Assembly: GCA_002973635.1 (NCBI GenBank)
Contig: CP027224.1
Coordinates: forward strand, 568,501-632,500
Direction of reading: 5' to 3'
Source of the DNA: Lysinibacillus sp. B2A1
Lineage (GTDB): Bacteria > Bacillota > Bacilli > Bacillales_A > Planococcaceae
Length of the DNA stretch: 64,000 bases
Shown: positions 27,486-36,638 of the stretch, piece by piece
Layout: each line of letters starts with the position of its first letter
Position numbering within the stretch: position 1 is the first letter of the stretch
Made by a program: the position numbers and the translations under genes
The notes under the pieces: generated by a model
The model's database searches: none
What the model saw: the letters and a program-made list of their open reading frames with translations, nothing else
Told to the model about the DNA's origin: nothing

Positions 27486-28538
27486 ATGAAAAAGAGTTGG
27501 CAAATTGGAGGCGCATTTGTAGGATTAATCGTTGGAGCTGGCTTTGCTTCAGGTCAAGAAATTATGCAATATTTCACGAGCTTTGGCTTGTACGGTATTG
27601 TAGGAGGAATTGTTGCAACCGTGGCCTTTGCATTTCTGGGTATGAGCCTAGCCCAATTAGGGACTGACCTGCAAACGACATCTCATAAAGAGGTTATTTA
27701 TCACATTGGCGGGCGTTACATTGGGGTTATTTTAGATATTGTTATTACATTTTTCTTATTTGGTGTTGCTGTCGTTATGTTTGCTGGATCAGGATCAACA
27801 TTTCAGCAAATGTTTGGCATTAACCCAATGGTTGGAAGTATCTTTATGGTGCTTATTACGATTTTAACTCTACTGTTAAACGTTAAAAATATTATCAATA
27901 TAATAGCTCTAGTGACACCATATTTAATGGGGATCATTTTTATTATATTAATTTACTCCATTTTCACAATGGACTTAACGATTGCAGAGCAAAATGCTTT
28001 AGCAAAAGAGCAAACGTCTGCAGCTTCAAATTGGCTAATGGGTGCTTTACTTTATGTATCGTATAATATTGCGGCTGGTGCAGCGATGCTAATTGTTATG
28101 GGAGGGACTGTAAAAGAACGCAAAGTTGCTGGTATAGGCGGTCTGCTAGGCGGACTAATGCTAGGTGCCTTAATAATATTAATTAATATTGCTATGTTCG
28201 TTAAAATGGATGTAGTAGGTGGGGTAGCAATGCCGACATTAGAGCTGGCCAAGCAAATTCATCCTGTAGTAGGGGTATTAATGTCCATTGCTTTATTAGG
28301 TATGATGTACAATACAGCTGTTGGTATGTTTTATGCATTTGCAGTGCGTTTCATAGCGCCTGAACATAAATATTTTAAACTAGGTATTGTGGTCATTGGA
28401 TTACTAGGCTTTGCTGCAAGCTTAGTTGGGTTTACAACGTTGGTTGGTAAGGTATATTCTACAATGGGCTATTTAGGCTTTGCTCTAATTATAGCTGTTA
28501 TGGTGTCATGGCTGCGAAAACCGAAAGATTTATCGTGA
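27486..28538 (+). CDS. YkvI-family membrane transporter-like protein
   Basis: 350 residues with about ten hydrophobic segments, beginning IGGAFVGLIVGAGFASGQEI, the glycine-rich first helix typical of APC-superfamily transporters and of the YkvI family. It lies 34 bases after the racemase gene on the same strand, with a weak GGTG ribosome site, and probably imports or exports an amino acid handled by the operon. The substrate is unknown. Confidence 0.8.
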   Translation: MKKSWQIGGAFVGLIVGAGFASGQEIMQYFTSFGLYGIVGGIVATVAFAFLGMSLAQLGTDLQTTSHKEVIYHIGGRYIGVILDIVITFFLFGVAVVMFAGSGSTFQQMFGINPMVGSIFMVLITILTLLLNVKNIINIIALVTPYLMGIIFIILIYSIFTMDLTIAEQNALAKEQTSAASNWLMGALLYVSYNIAAGAAMLIVMGGTVKERKVAGIGGLLGGLMLGALIILINIAMFVKMDVVGGVAMPTLELAKQIHPVVGVLMSIALLGMMYNTAVGMFYAFAVRFIAPEHKYFKLGIVVIGLLGFAASLVGFTTLVGKVYSTMGYLGFALIIAVMVSWLRKPKDLS

Positions 28539-28722
28539 TTCAGTAGATGTTTTTGTACTGAAAGCAAAGCGTCGTGTATAGAATACTTCCACCTCTATCA
28601 GAGTTAAATCCGTTTTTTCCTATTCAGCGGGCGTACAAACGGATTTTAAAGAAGAACTTTTCGAGTAAGATCGAAAAAATCTAGACGCAATTACGCTGGG
28701 GTGTAATTAATAAAGTTGCTGT
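28533..28722. repeat. dispersed structured element, degenerate copy A2
   Basis: Shares with the other copies, in order, a GCGTCGTGTATAGAAT-type start, CCACCTCTAT, CCTATTCAGCGGGCGT, CGGATTTTAAA and CTAGACGCAATTACGC. The core ACTCAGTC hairpin and the CCACGTCCTGTGG loop are missing. It lies directly after the YkvI-like gene. Confidence 0.55.
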
Positions 28723-28727
28723 TTACT

Positions 28728-28767
28728 ATTCCCTTTTGTCATTACACTGGCATTAGGGAATTTTTAT
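28728..28767 (+). terminator. weak terminator after the racemase operon
   Basis: ATTCCCT and AGGGAAT, 7 bp with a 20-nt loop, are followed by five T residues. From here to 29044 I see only AT-rich leader sequence of the next regulator gene. Confidence 0.5.
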
Positions 28768-29044
28768 TTTGAAGATAGTGATGAAAGCTAGAGAGCAATC
28801 ATACAGTAAGTATGTATTTGTTGATTTTTAATTTCTGCTTAATGTATCATAAATTCTCGTAATTTGAAATAAAATCTATATTGTTGCTAGACACCTTTTT
28901 TTATGAATGCTATATTAAAGTTGTCATAGTATTTTTATAATTAGGAAAAATACATTTAATCAAACAAATTTATTGAAGTAATGCTATTCTACGTTTTTTC
29001 TAATTATAAGGAGTAAGAGTAAAGAGCTAGATGAAGGATGATAG

Positions 29045-29668
29045 ATGCCTATGGTAAAGAAAACGTTAAAACAAAGAATTGTAGACGCTTCAGTCGTGCT
29101 GTTTCAGCAAGATGGCTATCACAATGTAACTGTTGATCGCATTGTCGAATATATTGGGGCATCAAAGGGTGGATTTTATCATAATTTTAAATCGAAAGAT
29201 GAATTGTTATATGAAATTCACGATGTATTTATTTCGTATGTTATTAAACAGTCACAGGATGCCTATGACAAGTACGATACACCGATTACACGCTTATGTG
29301 CAATGCTGCAAACACTGACACAAGTATTTGATATGTATCAAGCACATATTACTGTTTTTTATGAGGAAAGCCGTTCACTACCAGAGGAATATAGTGAAAT
29401 TATTCATAAAAAAAGAGATCAGTATCGGGATATTTTACAAAAAGTTATAGGAGAGGGCCAACAAACTAAAGACTTTCGTACGGAATTGCCGTGTACAATT
29501 GTCACAATGGCCATTGTTGGCATGATTAACTGGACATATAAATGGTATAAACAAACAGGTCCATTAACAATGGAGGAGATTACAGAGGTCTTCACGGACA
29601 TGGTATTGCGTGCGATTGTGACGGAACAAGCAATGGAGGAAGCAACTCAATTTATGGTAAAGGGGTAG
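29045..29668 (+). CDS. TetR/AcrR family regulator of the yng-type operon
   Basis: 207 residues. The helix-turn-helix is VTVDRIVEYIGASKGGFYHN (about 28-47), followed by a helical effector domain with YEESRSLPEEY. It stands immediately before the acyl-CoA degradation operon and a perfect ACCGACTAGTCGGT palindrome, so an acyl-CoA-responsive repressor (as FadR-like TetR proteins in bacilli) is a reasonable inference. Start 29045 or 29051: both ATGs follow AAGGAT closely. Confidence 0.82.
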   Translation: MPMVKKTLKQRIVDASVVLFQQDGYHNVTVDRIVEYIGASKGGFYHNFKSKDELLYEIHDVFISYVIKQSQDAYDKYDTPITRLCAMLQTLTQVFDMYQAHITVFYEESRSLPEEYSEIIHKKRDQYRDILQKVIGEGQQTKDFRTELPCTIVTMAIVGMINWTYKWYKQTGPLTMEEITEVFTDMVLRAIVTEQAMEEATQFMVKG

Positions 29669-29705
29669 CCAGTAATATCACTGGTTTTATTAATTGTTCA
29701 AACAA

Positions 29706-29719
29706 ACCGACTAGTCGGT
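29706..29719. promoter_or_regulatory. TetR-type operator before the yng operon
   Basis: A perfect 14-bp palindrome, ACCGACTAGTCGGT, lies 37 bases after the tetR stop codon. It resembles known TetR-family operators in symmetry and GC-rich arms. A structured repeat element separates it from the first enzyme gene. Confidence 0.6.
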
Positions 29720-29726
29720 ATTTATC

Positions 29727-29991
29727 TTCGTTCTGTAAAAGACTTTCGCCTCTGAAGGTGGAGAAATGAATAGGATGTGGTTTCTTTACAGTGGTTGTCC
29801 AGACATCTACTGAAATAGAGAACTCAGTCTAAGAACGCCACGTCCTGTGGTAATTTATCTGAGCGAAAGCAACACATGAACATGACTGAGTGACCAACAT
29901 CACGTTGGCCTAATGCCTCTGGTGGATGTCACGGATTTTAAATTGTGCCTGTACAATTCAAAATCTGGACGTAATTACGCCAAGGCGAAAT
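29727..29991. repeat. dispersed structured element, copy A3
   Basis: Well-preserved copy with the core pairing ACTCAGTC/GACTGAGT, the CCACGTCCTGTGG loop and the GACCAAC/GTTGGCC hairpin. One degenerate 36-bp-type module (TTTATCTGAGCGAAAGCAAC) interrupts the loop between the apical hairpin and the 3' stem arm, the same site where copy A5 carries nine modules. It lies between the putative operator and the acyl-CoA dehydrogenase gene. Confidence 0.72.
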
Positions 29992-30060
29992 AGATTAGTG
30001 CATGCAACTGTCATCTGAGCAAAATCTGCTATGGCAAATTAGAAATTAGGGGGACTAGGG

Positions 30061-31203
30061 ATGAACTTTGAATTAACGAAAGAGCAAGAGATGATTCGAG
30101 ACATGGTACGTGATTTTGCTGAAAAAGAAATTAAACCGTTTGCTCGTGAGGTTGATGAGACATCGACAATGAGAATAGAAAGTTTTAAAAAAATGGCGGA
30201 ACTAGGCTTGTTGGGTATCCCATTTCCTGAAGAATACGGGGGTTCAGGCGGTGATACGGTGTCTTACGCTTTAGCAGTTGAAGAAATTGGTCGTGCGTGT
30301 GGTGGTACAGGATTAAGCTATGCCGCAGCAGTTAGCTTAGGTGCCTCACCCATTTATAATTTCGGTACAGAGGAGCAAAAGCAGGAGTGGCTTGTTCCGT
30401 TAGCGAAAGGCGAGACATTAGGATCATTCGGTTTAACAGAGCCTAATGCAGGTTCAGATGCTGGTGGGACGCGAACAACAGCTGTTATTGATGGTGATGA
30501 TTACGTCATTAATGGGGAAAAATGCTGGATTACAAATGCAGGCTATGCACGTCAAATTATTGTGACGGCAGTGACAGGTAAGCGTGAAGATGGTAAAAAA
30601 ATTATTTCTTCTATTATTGTTCCAACGAATACACCTGGAGTAACGATAAATTGTAATTACGACAAAATGGGTGTTCGTGGCTCCAATACATGTGAGATCG
30701 TCTTGCAGAATGTTCGTGTCCCAAGAGCTAATCTTTTAGGGGATGAAAAGCGTGGATTTAGTCAGTTTTTAAATACACTAGATGGTGGCCGGATTTCAAT
30801 TGCGGCTTTGTCTGTAGGAATTGCACAGGCTGCGTATGAAAAGGCATTAAAATTTGCTAAAGAACGTGAGCAATTTGGTGCACCAATATCAAAGCTACAG
30901 GCTATTCAGTTTAAACTAGCTGATATGGCAATGGAAATAGAGCTTGCGCGTACATTAGTACATAAAGCGGCATGGCTTAAGGATCAAAAGAAACCATTTG
31001 GAAAGGAAGCAGCAATGGCAAAATTATTTGCTTCTGAAATGGGCTTCCGTACTTGTAATCAGGCAATTCAAATTCATGGCGGTTCAGGCTATATGAAAGA
31101 ATACGACGTAGAGCGTCATCTGCGTGACATTAAGTTAATGGAAATCGGTGAGGGAACATCAGAAATTCAACGTCTCGTTATTTCTCGTCTAATTGGTTGT
31201 TAA
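30061..31203 (+). CDS. yngJ: acyl-CoA dehydrogenase (YngJ-like)
   Basis: 380-residue FAD enzyme that oxidises acyl-CoA to enoyl-CoA. The motifs GLTEPNAGSDAGGTRT, the substrate loop KMGVRGSNTCEI and IQIHGGSGYMKEYDVER are complete. The C-terminal EIGEGTSEIQRLVISR carries the catalytic Glu of the short-chain/branched type at the EGTSE position; classical isovaleryl-CoA dehydrogenases have Ala there. First gene of a run matching B. subtilis yngJ-I-HA-HB-G-F-E, the leucine/isovaleryl-CoA degradation operon used by the sporulating mother cell. Confidence 0.88.
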   Translation: MNFELTKEQEMIRDMVRDFAEKEIKPFAREVDETSTMRIESFKKMAELGLLGIPFPEEYGGSGGDTVSYALAVEEIGRACGGTGLSYAAAVSLGASPIYNFGTEEQKQEWLVPLAKGETLGSFGLTEPNAGSDAGGTRTTAVIDGDDYVINGEKCWITNAGYARQIIVTAVTGKREDGKKIISSIIVPTNTPGVTINCNYDKMGVRGSNTCEIVLQNVRVPRANLLGDEKRGFSQFLNTLDGGRISIAALSVGIAQAAYEKALKFAKEREQFGAPISKLQAIQFKLADMAMEIELARTLVHKAAWLKDQKKPFGKEAAMAKLFASEMGFRTCNQAIQIHGGSGYMKEYDVERHLRDIKLMEIGEGTSEIQRLVISRLIGC

Positions 31204-31206
31204 TCA

Positions 31207-31408
31207 TAATCAATTATGACTCGGCATAATTGCGTCCTGAATCGGCTTTGTTTTTGCACAAAGAACTCCTTTTCGATTCTGTGACATCCGCCGGAGGCTT
31301 TAACTTATTTCAGCAGATGTTGGAACACCTGCTGAAAAGTAACTTAAAACCGCATTCATCTCACCACCTATAGAGGTGGGAGACTTCTGTAGCTGAAAGA
31401 AGTTAAAT
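31207..31408. repeat. dispersed structured element, copy A4, inside the yng operon
   Basis: Lies between the first two operon genes, in the opposite orientation to A3. GGCATAATTGCGTCC, a GAATCG/CGATTC stem, GTGACATCCGCCGGAGGCTT, TTTCAGCAG/CTGCTGAAA and CACCACCTATAGAGGTGG are present. The ACTCAGTC core hairpin is deleted. It ends 20 bases before the next start codon. Confidence 0.68.
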
Positions 31409-31427
31409 AGCATAAAGGAGGATTTTC

Positions 31428-33062
31428 ATGGCAGAACTTGTGTATCAAACTATTGGTCAATTGCTAGATGAACAATCTGAAAAGTATCCACAGCACGAAG
31501 CATTAGTATATGCAGATAGGGATTTACGAATGACCTATGATCAATTAAATCGTCAAAGTCGTTTAGTTGCAAGAGGGCTAATGGCACTCGGTATAGAAAA
31601 GGGCGAACATATCGCAGTATGGACAACGAATGTTCCAGAATGGGTGCAGTTACAATTTGGTACAGGAAAAATGGGCGCCCCGATTGTCACAGTGAATACA
31701 AATTACCGTGCAAGTGAGTTGGAATATTTATTAAAGCAATCCGATGCAAAAACAATTTTTTTAATTGAAAATTATCGCGACCATTCTTTTATCAATACAC
31801 TACAAGAGTTATGTCCAGAGCTTGAGCATTGTGAACCGGGTAATTTACAAGCCAAGCGACTGCCTTTATTGAAAAATGTTATTTTAATCGGTGAGACGAG
31901 ATATCCTGGAGTACTTAATTGGTCTGATGTTTTAGCTGCCGCTGAGCAAGTAACAGAGGAGCAATTAGATCAAAGGCAGCAATCACTTCATTACGATGAT
32001 GTCATTAATATTCAATATACTTCTGGTACAACAGGCTTTCCAAAGGGTGTAATGTTGACGCATTACAACCTAGTGAATAATGCTATAAATATTGCGGAAT
32101 GCATGCGATTAACTTCTAAGGATCGTTTATGTATTCCTGTACCGTTCTTCCATTGCTTCGGATGTGTCATTGGGACATTGGCTATCACAACTAGCGGTGG
32201 GACGATGGTACCAGTACAGGAATTTTCACCTGCTGAGGTACTGGGTACAGTTGAGAAAGAAAAATGCACAGCGTTGCATGGTGTACCAACAATGTTTATT
32301 AGTGAGCTCAATTTACCGAATTTTGAGTCGTTTGATTTATCCACATTGCGAACGGGTGTCATGGCTGGCTCTAACTGTCCTATTGAGGTGATGAAGGCTG
32401 TTATCGAAAAGATGGGGATGAAGGATATTACCATTTGCTATGGGCAAACAGAATCATCTCCTGTGATTACACAAACAAGAACAGATGACCCACTAGCATT
32501 AAAGGTAGAAACAGTAGGTCGTGCATTGCCGAATCTAGAAGTTAAAATTGTCGTTCCTGGTACAGATGAAGTAGCTGCACCACTTGAGCAAGGGGAGCTT
32601 TGCACAAGAGGCTATCACGTGATGAAGGGCTATTATAAAAATCCAGAAGAAACGGATCTTGCCATCGATCAACAGGGCTGGCTGCATACGGGAGATTTAG
32701 CAACGATGGATGAAGCAGGCTACATTCGGGTAACAGGACGTTTAAAGGATATGATTATTCGTGGTGGCGAGAATTTATATCCGAGAGAAATTGAAGAGTT
32801 CTTATACAAACATCCAAAAATTTCTGATGTACAGGTTGCGGGCGTTCCTGATCCTGTTTATGGGGAGGAAGCGGCTGCCTGGATCATTCTGAGAGAAGGA
32901 GAACAAGCAACAGAAGAAGAGATTCGAGATTTTTGCAGAGATAAAATTTCTAGACATAAAATTCCGCGGCATATTTTCTTTATTGATCATTATCCGATGA
33001 CTGCATCAGGAAAGGTTCAAAAGTATAAATTACGTGAGGATTTTGCTGCGACAGTAATGTAG
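31428..33062 (+). CDS. yngI: acyl-CoA synthetase (YngI-like)
   Basis: 544-residue AMP-forming acid-CoA ligase. The P-loop YTSGTTGFPKGV (about 198-209), the A5-type YGQTESSP and the hinge WLHTGDLATMDEAGYI, followed by GRLKDMIIRGGENLYP, are intact, as is the C-terminal catalytic Lys in PMTASGKVQKYKL. It activates a short or medium fatty acid for the pathway. AAAGGAGGA lies 7 bases before the ATG; the repeat element A4 separates it from yngJ. Confidence 0.88.
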   Translation: MAELVYQTIGQLLDEQSEKYPQHEALVYADRDLRMTYDQLNRQSRLVARGLMALGIEKGEHIAVWTTNVPEWVQLQFGTGKMGAPIVTVNTNYRASELEYLLKQSDAKTIFLIENYRDHSFINTLQELCPELEHCEPGNLQAKRLPLLKNVILIGETRYPGVLNWSDVLAAAEQVTEEQLDQRQQSLHYDDVINIQYTSGTTGFPKGVMLTHYNLVNNAINIAECMRLTSKDRLCIPVPFFHCFGCVIGTLAITTSGGTMVPVQEFSPAEVLGTVEKEKCTALHGVPTMFISELNLPNFESFDLSTLRTGVMAGSNCPIEVMKAVIEKMGMKDITICYGQTESSPVITQTRTDDPLALKVETVGRALPNLEVKIVVPGTDEVAAPLEQGELCTRGYHVMKGYYKNPEETDLAIDQQGWLHTGDLATMDEAGYIRVTGRLKDMIIRGGENLYPREIEEFLYKHPKISDVQVAGVPDPVYGEEAAAWIILREGEQATEEEIRDFCRDKISRHKIPRHIFFIDHYPMTASGKVQKYKLREDFAATVM

Positions 33063-33077
33063 GAAGGGGGCGGTGAT

Positions 33078-34436
33078 ATGTTTAAGAAGGTTTTAATTGC
33101 CAACCGTGGGGAGATCGCTAGGCGGATTATAAGAACTTGTAAGCGGCTAAATATTCAAACAGTTGCGGTGTATTCAGAGGCAGATGCTGGTAGCCTGCAT
33201 GTTAAAGATGCTGATGAAGCGTATTGTGTAGGAAAGCCGCCTGTTGCACAAAGCTATTTAAATATTGACAGCATTCTCGAAATTGCACAGGAAAGCAGTG
33301 CAGATGCTGTTCACCCAGGCTATGGCTTATTATCAGAGAACGCTGATTTTGCGAAGCGTTGTACAGAGGCTGGACTTACATTTATCGGACCAAGTGCCGA
33401 TGTTATTGCCTCGATGGGAAGTAAATTAGAGGCACGAAAAACAATGAAGGCAGCGGGTGTACCAATTGTAGAAGGTGTAGAAACACCCGTAGCAAATGTA
33501 GAAGAGGCAATCGCAATTGCTGCCCGTCTTGGCTATCCTGTTATGTTAAAAGCTTCTGCTGGTGGTGGCGGTATCGGCATGCAGCTTGTTGAAAATTCAG
33601 AGGAGCTAGCAAAAGCATTTGAGGGAAATCAAAAGCGAGCACAGTCATTTTTCGGAGACGGGACAATGTATATGGAGCGATTTATTGCGAATCCGCATCA
33701 TGTTGAGGTTCAAATAATTGCAGACCATCATGGCAATGTCGTACCACTCTTTGAACGTGAGTGTTCCATCCAGAGAAGAAATCAAAAAGTAGTGGAGGAG
33801 GCACCATCTCCCTTCATTTCATCTGAAACAAGAGAGAGCATGCTAGAAGCTTCCGTCAAGGCAGCGAAGCATATAGGGTATGTTAATGCTGGTACGATTG
33901 AATATTTAGTAGATGCAAATCAACAATTTTATTTTTTAGAGATGAATACACGTCTACAGGTAGAGCATCCCGTAACAGAGGAAATTACAAAGCTAGATCT
34001 GGTGGAGGAGCAATTAAAGATCGCAGCAAAACAGCCATTAACGTTTACACGAGAGAGTATTCGTAAAGAAGGACATGCAATTGAAGTGCGTATATATGCT
34101 GAAAATCCTACCACGTTTTTCCCTTCTCCAGGTATTATCACAGCGCTAGAGCTACCTAAGGGAGAAGGTATTCGACATGAATGTAGTGTAGAGGCAGATT
34201 CAACGGTTACACCTTTCTATGATCCAATGATAAGTAAGCTAATTGTGTGGGGAAATACTCGAGCAATTGCATGTGAAAGGCTTATTCAAGCACTTCAAGC
34301 TTATAAAGTAGAAGGAATTCAAACAAACATACCAATGCTCTTGAAGACAGTTACACATGAACAATTTTTAAAAGGTAATACAACGACTAAATTTGTGGAT
34401 GAATATTATTTACCGCAATTAGCACAGTCAAAATAA
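33078..34436 (+). CDS. yngHA: biotin carboxylase subunit of an acyl-CoA carboxylase (YngHA-like)
   Basis: 452 residues, the size of a separate AccC-type biotin carboxylase. The start KVLIANRGEIARRIIRTCKR, the ATP-grasp glycine loop KASAGGGGIGMQ, the ERFIANPHHVEVQI segment and the catalytic FLEMNTRLQVEHPVTE are all there. It carboxylates biotin carried by the small protein encoded next. The operon context suggests 3-methylcrotonyl-CoA carboxylase rather than acetyl-CoA carboxylase. Confidence 0.9.
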   Translation: MFKKVLIANRGEIARRIIRTCKRLNIQTVAVYSEADAGSLHVKDADEAYCVGKPPVAQSYLNIDSILEIAQESSADAVHPGYGLLSENADFAKRCTEAGLTFIGPSADVIASMGSKLEARKTMKAAGVPIVEGVETPVANVEEAIAIAARLGYPVMLKASAGGGGIGMQLVENSEELAKAFEGNQKRAQSFFGDGTMYMERFIANPHHVEVQIIADHHGNVVPLFERECSIQRRNQKVVEEAPSPFISSETRESMLEASVKAAKHIGYVNAGTIEYLVDANQQFYFLEMNTRLQVEHPVTEEITKLDLVEEQLKIAAKQPLTFTRESIRKEGHAIEVRIYAENPTTFFPSPGIITALELPKGEGIRHECSVEADSTVTPFYDPMISKLIVWGNTRAIACERLIQALQAYKVEGIQTNIPMLLKTVTHEQFLKGNTTTKFVDEYYLPQLAQSK

Positions 34437-34453
34437 GATATAAATTAATCAAA

Positions 34454-34483
34454 GCATTCGCACTTTCTAATGCGTGCGAATGC
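34454..34483 (+). other. hairpin between yngHA and yngHB
   Basis: A perfect 10-bp stem, GCATTCGCAC/GTGCGAATGC with a 10-nt loop, followed by CTTACTT. It may be a processing or partial termination site that sets the ratio of the two gene products; there is no strong T-run. Confidence 0.5.
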
Positions 34484-34510
34484 CTTACTTAAAATTAGGA
34501 GTGATGAACA

Positions 34511-34723
34511 ATGGCAACAGTAAAAGCAAGCATGGCGGGAACAGTATGGAAAATCGTGGTGGCAGAAGGAGAGAAAGTGACGGCAGGTCAAGATGTAGCG
34601 ATTTTAGAGTCCATGAAAATGGAGATTCCTATTGCAGCAGAAGAGGATGGCGTGGTGACAAAGATCATTGCCAATGAAGGGGATTTCATTAATGTTGATG
34701 ATGATATTTTAGAAATTGAATAA
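34511..34723 (+). CDS. yngHB: biotin carboxyl carrier protein (YngHB-like)
   Basis: 70-residue biotin/lipoyl attachment domain, complete as a stand-alone carrier. The biotinylated lysine is Lys36 in LESMKMEIP; the symmetric hammerhead repeat (PIAAEEDGVVTKIIANEGD) follows. AGGAGTGATG precedes the ATG. It shuttles carboxyl groups between the YngHA-like and YngE-like subunits. Confidence 0.9.
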   Translation: MATVKASMAGTVWKIVVAEGEKVTAGQDVAILESMKMEIPIAAEEDGVVTKIIANEGDFINVDDDILEIE

Positions 34724-34738
34724 GAGGGAGGCTTCTTG

Positions 34739-35653
34739 ATGCAACTACCAACACATGTAACGATAAAGGAAGTAGGTCCTCGTGATGGCTTGCAAAATGA
34801 GAAGACACATCTTTCAACTGCTGACAAGGTACAGCTAGTAAATTTACTTAGTCAAACAGGTTTGAACTATATAGAGGTTACATCCTTTGTGCATCCAAAA
34901 TGGATACCGCAATTGGCAGATGCAGTAGAAGTGCTTCAGACCATTAAACGACAAAAAAGTATTACGTATGCAGCACTCGTACCGAATATCCGTGGATTAG
35001 AACGGGCATTGCAGGCAGAAGTAGATGAAGTGAGCGTTTTTATGTCAGCAAGTGAAAGCCATAATCAAAGCAATATTAATAAAACGATTCACGACACATT
35101 TCCAATATTAGAGGAAGTAGTTACAGGGGCCAAGGCAGCTCATAAAAATGTACGTGGATATATTTCAACAGTGATTGGCTGCCCTTATGAAGGTTACATA
35201 CAACCGGAAAAGGTTTTGCGAGTAACTGAGAAATTATTAGAAATGGGTATCGATGAAATTTCACTTGGTGACACGATTGGCGTTGGTGTGCCGACTCAGG
35301 TAGAGAGTTTATTGAACGAATTGCTAAAAAGGTACCCAGTAGAGTATTTTGCTATGCATTTTCATGATACACGAGGTACTGCACTCGCTAATATCCTAAA
35401 ATCCTTAGAAATGGGCATAACAAAATTTGATAGTGCACTTGGTGGGCTGGGGGGATGTCCATACGCCAAGGGAGCTTCAGGTAATGTAGCCACGGAAGAT
35501 TTATTGTATTTATTGGATGGAATGGGTATTACAACAGGTATAGAGATGAATAAAGTGCTAGAGGCGGCACTTTTTATTGAAGAGAAACTTGGAAAGACGG
35601 TTGCATCTAAACAGATGGCAATTGTCCGTAATGAAAGGAGTGCGAATCAATAA
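34739..35653 (+). CDS. yngG: hydroxymethylglutaryl-CoA lyase (YngG-like)
   Basis: 304-residue TIM-barrel lyase that splits HMG-CoA to acetyl-CoA and acetoacetate. The start EVGPRDGLQNE, the metal-binding HFHDTRGTALANI (about 205) and the signature cysteine loop GLGGCPYAKGASGN (about 235) are diagnostic. GAGGGAGG lies 7 bases before the ATG at 34739. Its stop codon overlaps the next start (TAATG). Confidence 0.92.
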   Translation: MQLPTHVTIKEVGPRDGLQNEKTHLSTADKVQLVNLLSQTGLNYIEVTSFVHPKWIPQLADAVEVLQTIKRQKSITYAALVPNIRGLERALQAEVDEVSVFMSASESHNQSNINKTIHDTFPILEEVVTGAKAAHKNVRGYISTVIGCPYEGYIQPEKVLRVTEKLLEMGIDEISLGDTIGVGVPTQVESLLNELLKRYPVEYFAMHFHDTRGTALANILKSLEMGITKFDSALGGLGGCPYAKGASGNVATEDLLYLLDGMGITTGIEMNKVLEAALFIEEKLGKTVASKQMAIVRNERSANQ

Positions 35654-36435
35654 TGACGCAGCTCGTTCGTTTTGAAATAGTAGAGGGAAGCATTGGGCTT
35701 ATAACACTAGCAAGGCCTGACGCTGCAAATGCGATGTCTGTCCAACTACTAAAAGAGTTAGGTGCAGCACTTGATCACATCAACGGAGATTCAGCAGTTC
35801 GAGTAGTGCTATTAACAGGTGCTGGGGAAAAGGCATTTTGCGCAGGTGCCGATTTAAAAGAGCGTAAGGGTATGTCTGATCAACAGGTTAGGCAGATTGT
35901 CCAGTTAATTGGTGCAACTGTAACGAAAGTAGAAGCACTTTCCCAACCTGTCATTGCTGTGTTAAATGGTGTAGCCTTTGGAGGTGGTCTAGAGTTAGCG
36001 TTAGCATGTGATTTACGTATTGCTGCTAAACATGTAAAAGTCGGACTTACTGAGACATCTCTTGGCATTATTCCAGGAGCAGGTGGTACGCAGCGTCTTC
36101 CGCGTTTAATCGGCATAGGAAAAGCAAAGGAATTAATCTATACAGCGCGCCGATTAAGTGCTGAGGAAGCTAAGGACTATGGCATTGTGGAGTACGTTTA
36201 CGAGGGCCATGAGGTACATGCTAAGGCAATACAGCTTGCACAAGAAATGGCTAAAAATGCTCCCCTCTCCTTAATTCAGGCAAAAATAGCGATGAATCAG
36301 GGGGTTGAGGTGGACTTAGCGAGTGGCTTAAAAATCGAATCGCTCGCATATAGTGCTCTGATCCCTACAGAAGATCGATTAGAGGGCTTGCTTGCTTTCC
36401 AAGAAAAACGTGCACCACAATACTCAGGGAAATAA
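35653..36435 (+). CDS. yngF: enoyl-CoA hydratase, methylglutaconyl-CoA hydratase type (YngF-like)
   Basis: 260-residue crotonase-family enzyme. Oxyanion-hole segments (AFCAGADLKERK and GVAFGGGLELALACDLRIA) and both catalytic glutamates are present (GLELAL and GLTETSLGIIPGAGGTQRL), so true hydratase activity is expected. It is translationally coupled to yngG by a one-base stop/start overlap. Confidence 0.9.
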   Translation: MTQLVRFEIVEGSIGLITLARPDAANAMSVQLLKELGAALDHINGDSAVRVVLLTGAGEKAFCAGADLKERKGMSDQQVRQIVQLIGATVTKVEALSQPVIAVLNGVAFGGGLELALACDLRIAAKHVKVGLTETSLGIIPGAGGTQRLPRLIGIGKAKELIYTARRLSAEEAKDYGIVEYVYEGHEVHAKAIQLAQEMAKNAPLSLIQAKIAMNQGVEVDLASGLKIESLAYSALIPTEDRLEGLLAFQEKRAPQYSGK

Positions 36436-36638
36436 AGTTTTCTTCTATATGAGTAGTGGAACTAACATCCTGTGAAATCACATGTGTAATCAATACCCTG
36501 TTGTTACTGTTTTCGATGGATGGAACAGCATGTTGCATGGTGGATTGTAGGAGATAATTTATTTTTTGTAAGAAACCAAAAGGCCGTAAAGTGCCATGAT
36601 TTTATGGCATAACTGATTGGGCAAAGGGAGGAATTAAC
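36436..36638 (+). other. 203-base gap within the yng operon
   Basis: No gene is seen between yngF and yngE. The gap contains a weak GCCATGATTTTATGGC hairpin (about 36591-36606) shortly before the GGGAGG site of yngE, but no terminator. Confidence 0.4.
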
